From NCBI RefSeq assembly GCF_040822115.1, contig NZ_CP162004.1, positions 3,016,001 through 3,080,000 on the forward strand: 64,000 nucleotides of DNA, written 5' to 3'. Under the pieces are notes generated by a model that saw only the letters and a program-made list of their open reading frames with translations, was not told the DNA's origin and ran no database searches. Made by a program: the position numbers and the translations under genes. Shown piece by piece: positions 63,508 through 64,000 of this stretch (positions within the stretch are counted from its first letter, which is position 1; each line of letters opens with the position of its first letter). This DNA is from Flavobacterium sp. WC2421. GTDB lineage: Bacteria > Bacteroidota > Bacteroidia > Flavobacteriales > Flavobacteriaceae.

Positions 63508-64000
63508 CTAGTACGAACAAATCTTGTCAACTATTTTAGCAACAGCACTTATCTCGGTTGTGTTTTCAATAGTTGTACCAGCAACCCATACCGTTTTGTA
63601 AGTCACTTCGGTAGCTGCTTTAGTAACAGCATTGGATCCTATCATATAACGAATCATCTTCACCCAGTTTTTTAGGGTTTTATTTCTATTTAAAGTATTT
63701 TCAATCCAAGTTTGTTGTGTCCCTACCTTATTAACATATGGAGTATTAATAACGCTACAAGGTGTGCCCGATATTTTCTTAGTTAAAACAATATCTTTAG
63801 CTCCATAATCAACACAAGCTTGTTTGTATTCCTCTGAAACACCCGACTCAAATGAAGCAATAAATGGGCTACCAACAGAAACCCCAACAGCACCAAAGCC
63901 TAGCATTTTATCTAAATCGGCTTTTGTACTTACTCCTCCTGCAGAAATAACGGGTAAAGAAGTGTTTAAATTCAACTCTTTAATCAACTCTTCAGCAGAT
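63508..64000 (-). CDS. Nitronate monooxygenase / FMN-dependent dioxygenase-like, C-terminal part
   Basis: Partial: the frame runs off the right edge of the window (codons for S-A-E-E precede LIKELN), so the N-terminal half lies outside. About 164 residues are present. The FMN-phosphate binding region SLPVISAGGVSTKADLDKML and GFGAVGVSVGSPFIASFESG mark the nitronate monooxygenase (2-nitropropane dioxygenase-like) TIM barrel. It is followed by LTKKISGTPCSVINTPYV. Such enzymes oxidise nitronates with FMN and O2, but the family also holds other flavoenzymes. The apparent TTG start at 63987 is internal. Confidence 0.85.
   Translation of the reverse strand, partial: SAEELIKELNLNTSLPVISAGGVSTKADLDKMLGFGAVGVSVGSPFIASFESGVSEEYKQACVDYGAKDIVLTKKISGTPCSVINTPYVNKVGTQQTWIENTLNRNKTLKNWVKMIRYMIGSNAVTKAATEVTYKTVWVAGTTIENTTEISAVAKIVDKICSY

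Overview
This window reads as a chromosomal segment from a member of the Bacteroidota, most likely Flavobacterium or a close relative. The evidence is low GC, a set of type IX secretion (T9SS) genes (porQ and a PorD/DUF4835-type protein), flavobacterial hypothetical families (DUF6913, DUF6495), and many copies of the Bacteroidota -7 promoter box TAnnTTTG, some with a correctly spaced -33 TTG/TTTG. There is little sign of strong Shine-Dalgarno sequences. No rRNA, tRNA, CRISPR array, phage, transposase or plasmid gene was seen. The gene content is almost entirely housekeeping.

Layout. 1-3.6 kb: the 3' half of clpB, a non-coding stretch with a degenerate dispersed repeat, a soluble PAS histidine kinase and a DUF2809 membrane protein. 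4.2-6.1 kb: aguB-aguA agmatine catabolism pair. 6.2-13.4 kb: secreted M1 peptidase, aldose-epimerase-like protein, GNAT, a beta-barrel-like protein, VF530-type protein, smpB, an XRE-Fic fusion and pcm. 13.5-20.5 kb: a plus-strand run with a Gfo/Idh/MocA oxidoreductase, a 3-hydroxyacyl-CoA dehydrogenase, a YggS-type PLP protein, an exonuclease/GIY-YIG fusion, a voltage-gated-type K+ channel with a zinc ribbon, miaA and an acyl-ACP thioesterase. 20.7-33.5 kb, nearly all minus strand: an RprXY-like two-component pair, coaE with a glycosyltransferase, the two enoyl reductases fabV and fabI, a tight operon bamD-rpoZ-coaBC-porD-recN, and DUF6913-dapA. 33.5-35.3 kb: a 5'-nucleotidase whose two domains are encoded as two separately exported proteins in reversed order. 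35.3-49 kb: a membrane protein, ligA, DUF6495, rpsA, a nucleoside MFS permease, cmk, an L,D-transpeptidase-like protein, porQ, lon and a UMF1-type MFS protein. 49-57.3 kb: an M48 lipoprotein protease, GH31 glucosidase and glgB-glgC-glgA (glycogen synthesis and turnover). 57.5-64 kb: alpha/beta hydrolase, msrB, a Tat/lipoprotein amidase, a large AsmA-like protein and the 3' part of a nitronate monooxygenase-like gene.

How the genes work together. The bamD operon joins outer-membrane assembly, a T9SS protein, the RNA polymerase omega subunit, CoA synthesis and DNA repair under one good -33/-7 promoter. coaE and coaBC cover two steps of CoA synthesis. fabI, fabV and the acyl-ACP thioesterase belong to type II fatty acid synthesis. 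glgA/B/C plus GH31 make a glycogen unit. clpB, lon, pcm, smpB and msrB are protein quality control.

The most useful non-gene signals are: (i) a dispersed, hairpin-containing intergenic repeat family with at least four recognisable copies; (ii) AAT and AATTCAT microsatellites that start at stop codons and fill intergenic gaps; (iii) -7 boxes so close to start codons that leaderless mRNAs are predicted; and (iv) hairpins placed between genes of the same direction (fabV/fabI, DUF6495/ligA) that could attenuate transcription. I did not find a clearly new multigene system here. The best novelty candidates are the repeat family, the split nucleotidase and the XRE-Fic fusion.
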